A program made the position numbers and the translations under genes. This document shows positions 16,755 through 24,414 of a stretch of 64,000 nucleotides of DNA, in pieces (positions within the stretch are counted from its first letter, which is position 1; the number at the start of each line of letters is the position of its first letter). Under the pieces are notes generated by a model that did no database searches, was not told where the DNA came from, and saw nothing but the letters and a program-made list of their open reading frames with translations. Source of the DNA: an uncultured Bacillota bacterium (GTDB lineage: Bacteria; Bacillota; Clostridia; Peptostreptococcales; Anaerovoracaceae). The stretch lies in NCBI GenBank assembly GCA_949292945.1, contig CASFAX010000002.1, positions 1-64,000 of the forward strand, read 5' to 3'.

Positions 16755-17429
16755 TTACCTTATCTCAAAATCCCGAAACCAACTTTCAATATATTTTTCG
16801 TATTCCGGATTTCTTTCGGTTTTTGCCACTTCAAGGCATTCGGTTTTTGTTCTTTCAATAAATATCAGCTCCGCGCCCAGTGCCTCAGCTAGTCGCTCGC
16901 GTTCGCTGGCCAGCGGATAACCGCCGATAACATACGCATTTGCAAAACGTCCCGTTCGCGTCTTTATCATATCGAGGATCGTATCCCGCAGGACAAAGAC
17001 ATTCTTTGCAAGACGTTTACTTTTATCATGCAGTGGCCGCACACTTATTGCCTTATACAGCTTATCCATGTCCAAGATTAAATCATCCGTTCCCGCCACA
17101 CTTTCAACGTATGTCGTTTTACCGCTGCACGGCGCGCCATAAATTATATATATGTGCCGTGTTCCCTCGTATCCGAATCGCGCATGCAATTCGTTATGCG
17201 TCTTATGCGATACCAGTATTATATTGTCAGGGTTTAGGGAAATAGCCGGATCGTTCACGTTCGTATCAGTCAGCACTTCTTTATGGTGCGCTATTATGTC
17301 GTAGGCTTTTATAATCGGCTGGCCTGTTATCTCATCGTAAACAATACCGTTCTTTTCCCTCTCGTGAATGATATATCCTCTAAGCCTTTCCCACTCGTGA
17401 GATTTATAGAAGCTGCTCAATGTGTACAC
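16755..17429 (-). CDS. HNH endonuclease fused to P-loop kinase-like domain
   Basis: 224 residues, two domains. Residues 1-85 form an HNH nuclease (SFYKSHEWERLRGYII, then AYDIIAHHKEVLT and NPDNIILVSHKTHNELH). From residue ~91 a P-loop domain begins (IYIIYGAPCSGKTTY, Walker A; DLILDMDKLYKAI; Arg-rich lid; IFIERTKTECLE), resembling small nucleotide or polynucleotide kinases. HNH proteins beside terminase help cos cleavage in HK97-like phages; the attached kinase-like domain suggests handling of DNA ends, which is inference. It lies directly before the small terminase. Confidence 0.8.
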   Translation of the reverse strand: MYTLSSFYKSHEWERLRGYIIHEREKNGIVYDEITGQPIIKAYDIIAHHKEVLTDTNVNDPAISLNPDNIILVSHKTHNELHARFGYEGTRHIYIIYGAPCSGKTTYVESVAGTDDLILDMDKLYKAISVRPLHDKSKRLAKNVFVLRDTILDMIKTRTGRFANAYVIGGYPLASERERLAEALGAELIFIERTKTECLEVAKTERNPEYEKYIESWFRDFEIR

Positions 17430-17445
17430 TTATCTCTCCACTTTC

Positions 17446-18021
17446 TTATGCTGTTCGTTTCCACATATATACGGCCAGATATGGCGGCATATTGTTATGG
17501 GCTGCACTGCCTCCCGTGGTTCCAACGCTTAACGACACACTGTGGCTATGGCTTCCGGCATATTCCGTACTGCTTCCACTCGCAGCGATTCCGCAATCTG
17601 GTGCGGTAATTGCTCTTACGGTGCTGCCTATATCTATGTTAGAACGGCTGAATGTAGCATCTTCATAGTCAGCTGTTACAAATGACCGGTAGCTACCCGG
17701 ATAACCACCGCTCGGTGCATCATGGCTGTGGTTTCCGGCTGAATTGGTTGAGCCGGAGCCGGAGTGTGAATGGCTCGGCATTTCGTCAGCCGTCAGTGTA
17801 TGCGTAGCTTCGCCTCCTGTGGCTTCTGATGCGTATGTACTGCCCGCGCCGATTAGAAACTTATCCTGCAACGGTGCCCATGTTCCGCCGAAAAGCACCT
17901 GTGGATCTGTTGGATTGATTGACATATAAATCGAACCAACGGGATATACCTTATCTAAAATGACTTCCAACTGTCCTGACCCCCCCCGGTCTGCTCCGAG
18001 GCCTGCTACTATTACGCTCAT
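17446..18021 (-). CDS. Tail-fibre/collar-like protein, paralogue 1
   Basis: 191 residues from MSVIVAGLGADRGG; AGGAGG lies six bases before ATG 18019-18021, so the longer upstream reading is not used. Features: VYPVGSIYMSINPTDPQVLFGGTW, HTLTADEMPSHSHSGSG and the C-terminal HNNMPPYLAVYMWKRTA, a module widespread at the ends of phage tail fibres. It is a paralogue of the next gene upstream, with the same length. A run of eight G residues (codons ~12-14) lies near the start; slippage there would switch the gene off. Confidence 0.8.
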   Translation of the reverse strand: MSVIVAGLGADRGGSGQLEVILDKVYPVGSIYMSINPTDPQVLFGGTWAPLQDKFLIGAGSTYASEATGGEATHTLTADEMPSHSHSGSGSTNSAGNHSHDAPSGGYPGSYRSFVTADYEDATFSRSNIDIGSTVRAITAPDCGIAASGSSTEYAGSHSHSVSLSVGTTGGSAAHNNMPPYLAVYMWKRTA

Positions 18022-18031
18022 ATTTATCCTC

Positions 18032-18607
18032 CTATGCAGTTCGCCGCCACATGTACACTGCAACGTACGGCGGCATGTTGTTGTGTGCTGTTCCACTTCC
18101 TGCGTTGCCAGCACTTGCGCTTATACTGTGTGAATGAGTTCCTTCGTAATCGGTATACCAGCCGCTGGACTGTATGCCGGAATCCGGTGCTTCGATAACT
18201 GTACGAGAGTTTGAACCACCAAATGTACAGCCTACCCTGTTGAATCCGTCCGACGGTGAATCAGCAGTTACAAATGAATTGCCATTCTGCGGTTCATGCC
18301 TGTGGTTGCCGGCTGAGTTGGTTGAACCCGAAACGGTATGCGAATGCGTCGGCATCTCTGCTTCCGTCAGTGTATGCGTAGCTTCGCCGCCCGTAGCTTC
18401 AACAGCATATGAACCGCCTGCACCAATTAGAAACTTATCTTGTAATGGCGTCCACGTCCCACCGAATATGGTTCCCGGATCTGTAGGATCGTAGGATATA
18501 TATACATAGCCTACCGGGTAAATTTTATCCACAACGGCTTTCATTATTGCGTCTATCTGCTCGGAGCTGATGGCTCCGCCACCGAGACCGCTGAATGTCG
18601 TGCTCAT
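18032..18607 (-). CDS. Tail-fibre/collar-like protein, paralogue 2
   Basis: 191 residues. It shares PVG-IY-S--PTDP---FGGTW, the HTLTEAEMPTHSH motif and the terminal HNNMPPYVAVYMWRRTA with its neighbour; the middle portion (residues ~95-150) differs, which is where receptor contacts would vary. It overlaps the upstream gene by four bases. The tandem paralogues probably arose by duplication and diversified for host binding. Confidence 0.8.
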   Translation of the reverse strand: MSTTFSGLGGGAISSEQIDAIMKAVVDKIYPVGYVYISYDPTDPGTIFGGTWTPLQDKFLIGAGGSYAVEATGGEATHTLTEAEMPTHSHTVSGSTNSAGNHRHEPQNGNSFVTADSPSDGFNRVGCTFGGSNSRTVIEAPDSGIQSSGWYTDYEGTHSHSISASAGNAGSGTAHNNMPPYVAVYMWRRTA

Positions 18608-19281
18608 TTCTTCACCGCCTTTATTATCACGGGTATATCTATTGTCGGCACAGTTCCCAGTGCGGTCAGCACGTTCGTTGTCGTGCTTCCCAGTAATTTC
18701 GCTTCTGAAAGTGCATTGTACTGCTCGTCTGAAGCGTTCCCGACATAGATTTCCAAATCATACTGCGCCGCCGGATATGTCCCTTCCAGTGAATATGTAT
18801 TTTCAGTCCAGCCGGTCGCGCTTAAAACTGAATCTACAATCGCAGGCTTATTGCTCTTATTCGTATCAAGCTCCGTGTCTTTTTCCTGTAAGGCCTCCAC
18901 TTTCTGGTCTACCTCTTCTTTGCTGTACGAATATGATCTATCACCTAAGTCTGCGATTATTTCGTCCATTTCATCTTTGGTATAGACGGGTATAACCGCT
19001 TTATTATCCTGAAAACCATACGTAAGATTCTTCTTTATTACGTCACTTGCTTTTATGAAACCTGCAAATGGTGTTCCCGTTTCTTTTTCAGTGCCGCTTA
19101 CCTGCTGCCATACGGTGTAATCGTCCGCCGCGTCCATGTCCCAGCCTGTAATTTTTACATCATCGCTGCCTTTTGTTATCGTCACAAGAACCTCGGACGA
19201 TGCACCCGGCGCTGATTTTATTTCTTTTGTCCCGGATTCTATAGCTCCGGCTACCGGTCTTGCAAAAGCTTTATATGCCAT
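18604..19281 (-). CDS. Phage structural protein, probable fibre/baseplate component
   Basis: 225 residues, unrecognised family. Residues 1-80 are beta-rich (VLVTITKGSDDVKITGWDM), 100-140 contain a short coiled coil (SYSYSKEEVDQKVEALQEKDTELDTN), and the C-terminal 80 residues are again beta-rich. The layout and coupling to the fibre paralogues suggest it links the fibre to the tail, but this is inferred from context only. Confidence 0.5.
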   Translation of the reverse strand: MAYKAFARPVAGAIESGTKEIKSAPGASSEVLVTITKGSDDVKITGWDMDAADDYTVWQQVSGTEKETGTPFAGFIKASDVIKKNLTYGFQDNKAVIPVYTKDEMDEIIADLGDRSYSYSKEEVDQKVEALQEKDTELDTNKSNKPAIVDSVLSATGWTENTYSLEGTYPAAQYDLEIYVGNASDEQYNALSEAKLLGSTTTNVLTALGTVPTIDIPVIIKAVKK

Positions 19282-19315
19282 TTCCTAACCTCTTCACCTG
19301 TCATTCACCAGTCCT

Positions 19316-19831
19316 TTACCAGTCTTGCTCCTGCTTATGCTTGAATTCCGTTTTCTTCTGTTCAAGCTCAGCCGGATTATTGCTGTAATGGGTTCTATCC
19401 CAGTTCTTTAAAAGAAACTGTCCGGCCGATACCGACGGCGGCGTATAGATGTCTTCAAAATAGTATTCTATTTTTTCGACTTCCTTTTCTCGTTTACCGT
19501 CCTTATATGTAACCGTTTTAACCTTCATCGCCTTTTTGACAGTCTTTGTAATACCTTTTGCAGCTTCAAACATTGCCTTCTCCACAGCTTTTATCTTCTC
19601 TGCCGTAGTCTCCGGATCTATGCTTGCCGCTGCCTGCAGGTATTCTTCTATCTGTTTCTTATATTTCTTCCAGCTGTTCCGGCTTATTCCCAGATACCGC
19701 GCTATTTCGCAGTTACTTTTTCCTTCTTCAATCATTCGCGCGATTTCCTCTGCACGCGGGATTAAAACGGTGTCGTATATTGTCGGCTTTGTCTTTACCT
19801 TCGGCCTTTCAAAGTCTTTCTGTTCCTTCAT
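19316..19831 (-). CDS. HTH protein resembling small terminase/DNA-binding phage protein
   Basis: 171 residues. Residues ~25-60 form a helix-turn-helix (EIARMIEEGKSNCEIARYLGISRNSWKKYKK). The C-terminal IYTPPSVSAGQFLLKNWDR resembles the PPD-TAA-FWLKNR--E-W motif common in small-terminase-like phage proteins. A P27-type small terminase is already present at 16302-16634, so this may be a second DNA-recognition subunit or a regulator. Its stop overlaps the end of the lysin start. Confidence 0.55.
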   Translation of the reverse strand: MKEQKDFERPKVKTKPTIYDTVLIPRAEEIARMIEEGKSNCEIARYLGISRNSWKKYKKQIEEYLQAAASIDPETTAEKIKAVEKAMFEAAKGITKTVKKAMKVKTVTYKDGKREKEVEKIEYYFEDIYTPPSVSAGQFLLKNWDRTHYSNNPAELEQKKTEFKHKQEQDW

Positions 19832-20874
19832 TACTTCAACAGCTCATTCACGCGATTCTGTACTGCAGTAGCATCATATCCGGCTGCTTTAAGTTTCTTT
19901 ACTCTATCTGAGCCGTTACCCCACTTCCCGGCGATTACTTCTCGCGCTATGGTATCCACGCTTTTCTTGCTGCTGGTGCTGCTCTTACCTGTCAGTATCT
20001 CGTTTACTCTGTCCTGCACGGCGTCAGCATCATATCCGGCTGCCTTAAGCTTCTGCACCCTTTCAGAGCCATTGCCCCATTTCCCGGCGATTACTTCCTG
20101 CGCTACAGTGTCCACGCTCTTCTTGCCGCTGGTACTGCTCTTACCTGTCAGTATCTCGTTTACTCTGTCCTGCACGGCATCAGCATCATATCCGGCCGCC
20201 TTGAGCTTCTGCACCCTCTCAGAACCGTTACCCCACTTGCCGGCGATTACTTCTTTTGCGATTTCGTCGATACTCTTTTTGCCTCCGGCAGAAGGTTTCG
20301 CTTCGCTGTTGCCGCTGCTTCCGGTGCTGCTGCCTTTGAACGCTACGCCAAAATATGCGCATATTCCCTGCGCCAGTGCTTTTCCTACTGCATCGCTGTT
20401 ATGTATGAATTTATCGCAGTCCGTTTTATTTGTATGAAAGCCCATTTCGCAGTATAAAGTCTTCGCTTTCGGGTTTCTTACCTCGTAAAGGTCAGTTCTG
20501 ACGCTGTAGTGGGCTTTGGTCTTTTCCGGATATATTGCCTCAAGCTTCGGCGCTACCGCGTTGAATATCTTTCTGTACGTGGAGTTATCAGCATAGAACA
20601 TGAAAAGCAGATAACGTGCAGAAGCCCCTGCAGCGTTGGTATGAATAGGAACGTAGAGTTCTGCGCCCCAATTATCGGATTCCCTTGTTCTTGCTCCATT
20701 TAATACGCTCGTAGCTGCTGCAGCCACTTTTGCTTCAACGCCGGACGCCTTAAGATACTTTGCACATGCCTCTGCTATCGGTCTTGTGTGCTTATCTTCG
20801 TAGCATCCGGATTTCAAACACTTGTTCTGATTCACTCCATGATTTGACGGTGATAAATATACTTTATGTGCCAT
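19831..20874 (-). CDS. Endolysin: N-acetylmuramoyl-L-alanine amidase with three Cpl-7 repeats
   Basis: 347 residues. Residues 1-180 are an Amidase_3 zinc amidase: H12 (SPSNHG), E26 (CYEDKH), a histidine in PIHTNA and the catalytic glutamate in YCEMGFHTN. After a Gly/Ser linker come three CW_7/Cpl-7 repeats at about 199-250, 251-302 and 303-347 (IA-EVIAGKWGNGS-RV-KLKAAGYD), which bind peptidoglycan muropeptides. The enzyme cuts the peptide from the glycan at lysis. No signal peptide, so a holin must release it. Repeats one and two are nearly identical, suggesting recent duplication. Confidence 0.95.
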   Translation of the reverse strand: MAHKVYLSPSNHGVNQNKCLKSGCYEDKHTRPIAEACAKYLKASGVEAKVAAAATSVLNGARTRESDNWGAELYVPIHTNAAGASARYLLFMFYADNSTYRKIFNAVAPKLEAIYPEKTKAHYSVRTDLYEVRNPKAKTLYCEMGFHTNKTDCDKFIHNSDAVGKALAQGICAYFGVAFKGSSTGSSGNSEAKPSAGGKKSIDEIAKEVIAGKWGNGSERVQKLKAAGYDADAVQDRVNEILTGKSSTSGKKSVDTVAQEVIAGKWGNGSERVQKLKAAGYDADAVQDRVNEILTGKSSTSSKKSVDTIAREVIAGKWGNGSDRVKKLKAAGYDATAVQNRVNELLK

Positions 20875-20900
20875 TGTAGTTTCCTTCTTTCCGCTCTGCT

Positions 20901-21221
20901 TTATTTGCCTTTTTCGATGTTCTTTATTCTGTTCTCATGATCTAAAAGCTTTATCTCATGATCTTGCAGCCCTTCCGTTACTGTGTTTTTCAGGCTGTCG
21001 ATTTCTCTTCCGTGTTTCTCTATTCTCTTATCACGGTTCTGGTCGAATTCCCGCATGTGGCGGATTTCTTCTGTCAGCTGCGTAATCGTATTATCCAGCT
21101 TATATATAGGCTCCTTGCTTTCAAGCGTGCTCTTCTTTACCTGACTGTACATTGTCAGGCAGATTCCGATAAGAGCTATAAGCGCAACCACCACCATGCC
21201 TAATATTGTGTAGTAATCCAT
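20901..21221 (-). CDS. XhlA-like membrane-anchored coiled-coil lysis protein
   Basis: 106 residues. One N-terminal membrane segment (TILGMVVVALIALIGICLTMY) followed by a charged coiled coil (QLTEEIRHMREFDQNRDKRIEKHG to the end). Many phage lysis cassettes carry such a protein (XhlA-like) between holin and lysin. Located between them here. Confidence 0.62.
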   Translation of the reverse strand: MDYYTILGMVVVALIALIGICLTMYSQVKKSTLESKEPIYKLDNTITQLTEEIRHMREFDQNRDKRIEKHGREIDSLKNTVTEGLQDHEIKLLDHENRIKNIEKGK

Positions 21222-21224
21222 ATC

Positions 21225-21545
21225 TTATTCCTTTTCGCTCTCGCCCTTAATATATCCACTCTGCTTAATAAGCTGGTTCACATATACTGCTGCTCCTGCC
21301 GTCAATACTCCCTGTGTAATAGCTGCAAATATTCCCATGAGGATTTCCTTAGCGCTATATACTTCCACATTGGCAAAAATCCATATTGCGGAAATTACTA
21401 TGCCTATAATTCCCAGTGTTACCGGGATAAATTCGTTCTTTATCTTATTAGTCTGCTTCACAGCCATGCCTATAAAGTAAAGCACCGGTATAAGAACCAG
21501 TAATTCCGGCTTTATCATTTCCTTAAACACGTCCATAATTTCCAT
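21225..21545 (-). CDS. Phage holin
   Basis: 106 residues with three likely membrane segments (LLVLIPVLYFIGMAV; FIPVTLGIIGIVISAIWIFA; ILMGIFAAITQGVLTAGAAVYV) and a charged C-terminus. Length, TM number and position before the endolysin fit holins such as those of A118-like phages. Holins form membrane lesions that release the endolysin. First gene of the late transcript. Confidence 0.78.
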   Translation of the reverse strand: MEIMDVFKEMIKPELLVLIPVLYFIGMAVKQTNKIKNEFIPVTLGIIGIVISAIWIFANVEVYSAKEILMGIFAAITQGVLTAGAAVYVNQLIKQSGYIKGESEKE

Positions 21546-21550
21546 CTTTA

Positions 21551-21760
21551 TTACCTCTTTTCCTTTTCTGCTGTCTTATCGCTGAACCCTTGTCGCATCC
21601 GGCTTTGGCTTACTCTCTCTTTACATTTTAGCCCTCTTTTCTCCCGCAAAAAATGACATCTTTTTGACACGTTTTTGTCATTTTTTTTCATATGAAATTG
21701 ACACGTTTTTGACATCATTTTGACAGCGTACCTCTGCACGCCTCTGCATGTCTCTTGCAC
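21551..21760 (-). CDS. Small basic ORF over repeat region (uncertain)
   Basis: 69 residues from a GTG with no clear ribosome site; the repeated SKTCQ/SKRCH segments merely reflect the underlying TGACA-containing repeats. It may be a non-coding operator region rather than a gene. Listed because it precedes the holin in the same direction with only five bases between. Confidence 0.2.
   Translation of the reverse strand: MQETCRGVQRYAVKMMSKTCQFHMKKNDKNVSKRCHFLREKRGLKCKERVSQSRMRQGFSDKTAEKEKR
21648..21728. repeat. TTGACACGTTTTTG repeats before the late operon
   Basis: The 14-base sequence TTGACACGTTTTTG occurs twice (21664-21677, 21698-21711), with further TGACA boxes at 21654, 21709 and 21720 and an inverted TGTCA at 21676-21680. 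The cluster lies between the early terminator and the holin gene. It looks like binding sites for a late-gene activator, perhaps the ArpU/RinA-like protein at 22672-23013. Confidence 0.45.
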
Positions 21761-21773
21761 ATCTAGTAAAAAA

Positions 21774-21785
21774 GAACATTTGTTC
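21774..21785. promoter_or_regulatory. LexA (SOS) box
   Basis: GAACATTTGTTC matches the Firmicutes LexA/DinR consensus GAAC-N4-GTTC exactly, inside the longer palindrome AAAAGAACATTTGTTCTTTT. It sits between the early-operon terminator and the late genes, so SOS induction could directly activate late or lysis transcription. Confidence 0.65.
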
Positions 21786-21810
21786 TTTTACATTCTAGGC
21801 TTAAAAGGCG

Positions 21811-21850
21811 CAAAAAAACAGAAAAGCCACGCGCGATGCGTGGTTCTTCT
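21811..21850 (-). terminator. Terminator of the early operon
   Basis: On the minus strand ACCACGC-ATCGC-GCGTGGC with flanking AGAAG/CTTTTCT arms forms a strong hairpin followed by TGTTTTTTT, about 105 bases after the rusA stop. The short 21851-21956 interval shows no gene. Confidence 0.8.
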
Positions 21851-21956
21851 GCTCTTGACAATTCTAAAAGGATATTCGATAGATATGAGTTCCCTCGTGT
21901 TGTCGTATATCATACTTTATGGAGGTATTATACTCCTATATTTTAAATCCCTTCAC

Positions 21957-22346
21957 CTACTCTTTCAAGGTGGTAATCGTTATCTCAGTGCGTGGAAATT
22001 CTTTATCGTAACAAACCCGGCTGCCGTCCATTGATGCAATAATCCTGCTGTTATCGTCCGCAACTACTCCGTACTTTACCAACACATCGCAAAGGGCTTC
22101 ATGAAGATTGCAAAGGTCTACTATGTGCCGCGTCTGCCTGTAATATATCGCCTGTATATTTACTGGTTCACTTATTCCCAGCCTGCAGCCTATCAAATAC
22201 GGGTAACATGCTTTTTCATACGTTGCATAAGCCTTTGATGGTAAAACTATAACCTGACGGCCGTTGCTGATAACACGCTGGCTGTTTTTCTTCGTTACAG
22301 GGTTCAGCGGTATTATTATTTTTATAGGCTCTTTCTTATCTTCCAT
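21957..22346 (-). CDS. rusA: RusA-family Holliday junction resolvase
   Basis: 129 residues. Motifs: IPLNPVTKKNSQRV at the N-terminus, a central DLCNLHEALCDVLVKYGVVADDNSRI with the acidic catalytic residues, and the RTEITI end. RusA-type phage enzymes resolve four-way junctions before packaging. Last gene of the early operon; normal length. Confidence 0.88.
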   Translation of the reverse strand: MEDKKEPIKIIIPLNPVTKKNSQRVISNGRQVIVLPSKAYATYEKACYPYLIGCRLGISEPVNIQAIYYRQTRHIVDLCNLHEALCDVLVKYGVVADDNSRIIASMDGSRVCYDKEFPRTEITITTLKE

Positions 22347-22370
22347 CTTTCAGTTCCTCTTCAATCCTTT

Positions 22371-22658
22371 CTACAAGGTAAATCTGCCGTTTTTGTCTAT
22401 GTATTCCCTCGCCTTTAACTGTCCGTATGAAATCCCCTGCTTATTTGCCTCTGCAACTGCCTTTTGAAACCGGCGTTCCTTTGCTGCTTTTGAAATTTTA
22501 GGTTTCGGCACGTCTTTCATCTTTGGCTTGACATACCGAGCCTTTGCGGCTTTCTTGCCGCATTCCTGTGAACAGTAAAAGCGCTGTATTCCGGTCAATA
22601 CTTTCCCGCACTGCAGACAGCGTGTAACTTCCTTTTCTTTCTTCTCTTCCTTGCTCAT
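22371..22658 (-). CDS. Small zinc-ribbon phage protein
   Basis: 95 residues. A CxxC...CxxxC zinc site (RCLQCGKVLTGIQRFYCSQECGKK) is followed by a basic linker and a helical C-terminus (QKAVAEANKQGISYGQLKAREYI). The N-terminal half probably binds zinc and nucleic acid. Function unknown; conserved context is the early operon between ArpU-like regulator and RusA. Confidence 0.65.
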   Translation of the reverse strand: MSKEEKKEKEVTRCLQCGKVLTGIQRFYCSQECGKKAAKARYVKPKMKDVPKPKISKAAKERRFQKAVAEANKQGISYGQLKAREYIDKNGRFTL

Positions 22659-22671
22659 CGCTCTATCCTCT

Positions 22672-23013
22672 TCACTCTTTTAAAGCCTCATCACCGTATA
22701 AAATGATTGCCAGACGCTTTACCAGTCTTTTCTTCTGACGATATATCGTCCGCTCTTCCATGTTGGTTATACTGGCAATTTCGCTTATAGTTTTCCCCTC
22801 AAAGTATGCGTAGCGGATTATATCAATATATCTGTCGTCTGCAATCATTCCCACGGCACTATCAATTACGTCTATCACCGATCGCGGAGCCTCTGCAACT
22901 ACAGCGCCGTTTTTTAAATCCCTGTAGATTGACAGGATGTAATCTGTCCTGTTATATGGTGTCCGTTCCGGCTTTATATTCTGTATTATCTCTCGCGCTT
23001 CTTTTGCTTCCAT
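22672..23013 (-). CDS. ArpU/RinA-like late transcription regulator
   Basis: 113 residues. The C-terminal half is a sigma-region-4-like helix-turn-helix (DIIRYAYFEGKTISEIASITNMEERTIYRQK). Proteins of this size and place at the end of the early operon (ArpU, RinA) activate late gene transcription in Firmicutes phages. Candidate targets are the repeats before the holin gene. Confidence 0.75.
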   Translation of the reverse strand: MEAKEAREIIQNIKPERTPYNRTDYILSIYRDLKNGAVVAEAPRSVIDVIDSAVGMIADDRYIDIIRYAYFEGKTISEIASITNMEERTIYRQKKRLVKRLAIILYGDEALKE

Positions 23014-23052
23014 TCGTTACCCTCTTAATTCAGCCGCATATCTTCCCAGGCT

Positions 23053-23241
23053 TTAAAAAAGCGTGTGCTTTTCTATATGCTCTTTCTCTAAAAACTCCCT
23101 CTTCTGCTTTGCGCATATCTGCGGAAAAAACACGCACTTGCTGCAGCCCACTTCATCGCAGGTTTTCACTTCACCGTTTATTATGGTGAAATCCATGCCT
23201 GCTTTTAAAATCTGTGATTTATAGTAGTCCCAGTTTGTCAT
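23053..23241 (-). CDS. Small Cys-rich phage protein
   Basis: 62 residues, MTNWDYYKSQILKAGMDF start resembling the beginning of the next gene upstream (NWEKYAEQIKKLG). Cysteines in CDEVGCSKCVFFPQIC suggest a metal site. The two are distant paralogues. Function unknown. Overlaps the upstream gene by four bases. Confidence 0.6.
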   Translation of the reverse strand: MTNWDYYKSQILKAGMDFTIINGEVKTCDEVGCSKCVFFPQICAKQKREFLEKEHIEKHTLF

Positions 23242-23708
23242 AATGGTTTTACCTCCAGCTTTTTCAAGTCCTCAATTTTCCACGGTTCTTCATCGTCCCA
23301 TTTCACCACGTCTTTAAAAAGCTCTTTATTAATCGCGAAATAGCAGTCTACCGGCGCCGCTTCCCATGAATCCCACATTCTTTCCGGTTTTTCATCGTAA
23401 ACAAAGAGATAACCGTCAAAATCCCGCGCCATGTATCCGTCATACAGGTTTCTTATGAAAATATGCTCCTCTTGCGTTAACTTCGGCGGTGGTGCTGACG
23501 GCTCTTTTTCTTCCTCAGCTTCTTCATATAACCACGCTGTTAAACCACTGTCGCAATTTGTATTATTAAATTTGCAACGTCTGCACATATTTTTATCTAT
23601 GTGCGGAAACACGCGGCAAGGTGCTATCTCCTCCGTATCTTCCAAGACTGCAACATTAAATATTCCCAATTTTTTTATCTGCTCTGCATATTTTTCCCAG
23701 TTTTTCAT
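23238..23708 (-). CDS. Phage protein with N-terminal Cys motif
   Basis: 156 residues. N-terminal third with C-x-n-CRRCKFNNTNC, a Pro-rich linker (SAPPPK), then a helical/strand domain (EEHIFIRNLYDGYMARDFDGYLFVYDEKP, WDSWEA...FKDVVKWDDEEP), which recalls phage proteins that track sequence-variable early functions. Function unknown. Four-base overlap with neighbours on both sides. Confidence 0.6.
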   Translation of the reverse strand: MKNWEKYAEQIKKLGIFNVAVLEDTEEIAPCRVFPHIDKNMCRRCKFNNTNCDSGLTAWLYEEAEEEKEPSAPPPKLTQEEHIFIRNLYDGYMARDFDGYLFVYDEKPERMWDSWEAAPVDCYFAINKELFKDVVKWDDEEPWKIEDLKKLEVKPL

Positions 23709-23896
23709 GATGGCCTCCTATCTCCGATTGCGGACTGAGATTTTATAAAATGAATTATTACGCTTATTTCATTTGCTACCGCAGTATCAATGTGCATATC
23801 CTCAACGTTGGAAGCAGCCTTATCCTCTTCCCAATGCTTATCCCAGAGTTTTAACCGGTTTTCGAGTGCGCTTATCAGCTTTTTTTCGTCTATCAT
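23705..23896 (-). CDS. Small hypothetical phage protein
   Basis: 63 residues (MIDEKKLISALENRLKLWDKHWEEDKAA), helical and acidic, unrecognised. Overlaps both neighbours by four bases, so it is translationally coupled in the early operon. Confidence 0.55.
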   Translation of the reverse strand: MIDEKKLISALENRLKLWDKHWEEDKAASNVEDMHIDTAVANEISVIIHFIKSQSAIGDRRPS

Positions 23897-24150
23897 TTTT
23901 CCGTCTCCGTGCTACTTTTACATTTTGCACCTATACGCTTGCCGCATACCGGGCAGTAATTAAGCGGATAGCCCTTCCCGTTTTTCATGTAGTCGGTTAC
24001 TCGCCCGCGCCGCTTACCGTTTACCACAGCATGCTTAACAAGTGCCACTGACAGTATTCTTCTTTCATCGGGCATAACATATTTCTTTATGAATTTCTTT
24101 TCATCTTCTACGCTCTCGCAGAACGGGCAGATCCTGCTTTTACTTTCCAT
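23893..24150 (-). CDS. Zinc-ribbon phage protein
   Basis: 85 residues from MESKSRICPFCE; the start at 24148-24150 has AAAGGTGAG upstream. Two CPxC pairs (CPFCES and CPVCGKR) form a likely zinc ribbon around a central strand region (RILSVALVKHAVVNGKRRGRV). Such proteins (Lar-like) are common in phage early operons; the role is unknown. Confidence 0.62.
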   Translation of the reverse strand: MESKSRICPFCESVEDEKKFIKKYVMPDERRILSVALVKHAVVNGKRRGRVTDYMKNGKGYPLNYCPVCGKRIGAKCKSSTETEK

Positions 24151-24154
24151 CTGC

Positions 24155-24379
24155 TCACCTTTCAAATTCTTCCCGTAATATGTTGAACATCACTGCAGCT
24201 TCTTCATCCGTCATCGTCACGCCCTTACTTGCCTTCTCGTGGCCGGGAGACCAGTCCCTTATATCAATTTTCGGTTGACGGCCATTCCACGATATAACAT
24301 TGATTTCTTTCGTCCAGCCATTCGGGCTTTCAGCAATGGTTCCGATGTGCCTTTTAATTTCGTAACTGAAATCTGACAT
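24155..24379 (-). CDS. PC4/YdbC-family ssDNA-binding protein
   Basis: 74 residues from MSDFSYEIKRHIGTI; GAGGG lies upstream of ATG 24377-24379. The sequence (GWTKEINVISWNGRQPKIDIRDWSPGHEKASKGVTMTDEEA) matches the YdbC/PC4 coactivator family, which dimerises and binds single-stranded DNA. Directly downstream of the rolling-circle Rep gene, it may coat single-stranded replication intermediates (inference). Confidence 0.8.
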   Translation of the reverse strand: MSDFSYEIKRHIGTIAESPNGWTKEINVISWNGRQPKIDIRDWSPGHEKASKGVTMTDEEAAVMFNILREEFER

Positions 24380-24414
24380 GTTTTTTCCCTCACTTTCTGC
24401 AGGCTTCTTCCCGC

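Noticed and set aside
19949..20437. Plus-strand frame with three internal repeats opposite the endolysin gene
   Set aside because: The repeats are the reverse complement of the Cpl-7 coding repeats; no independent evidence of a gene.
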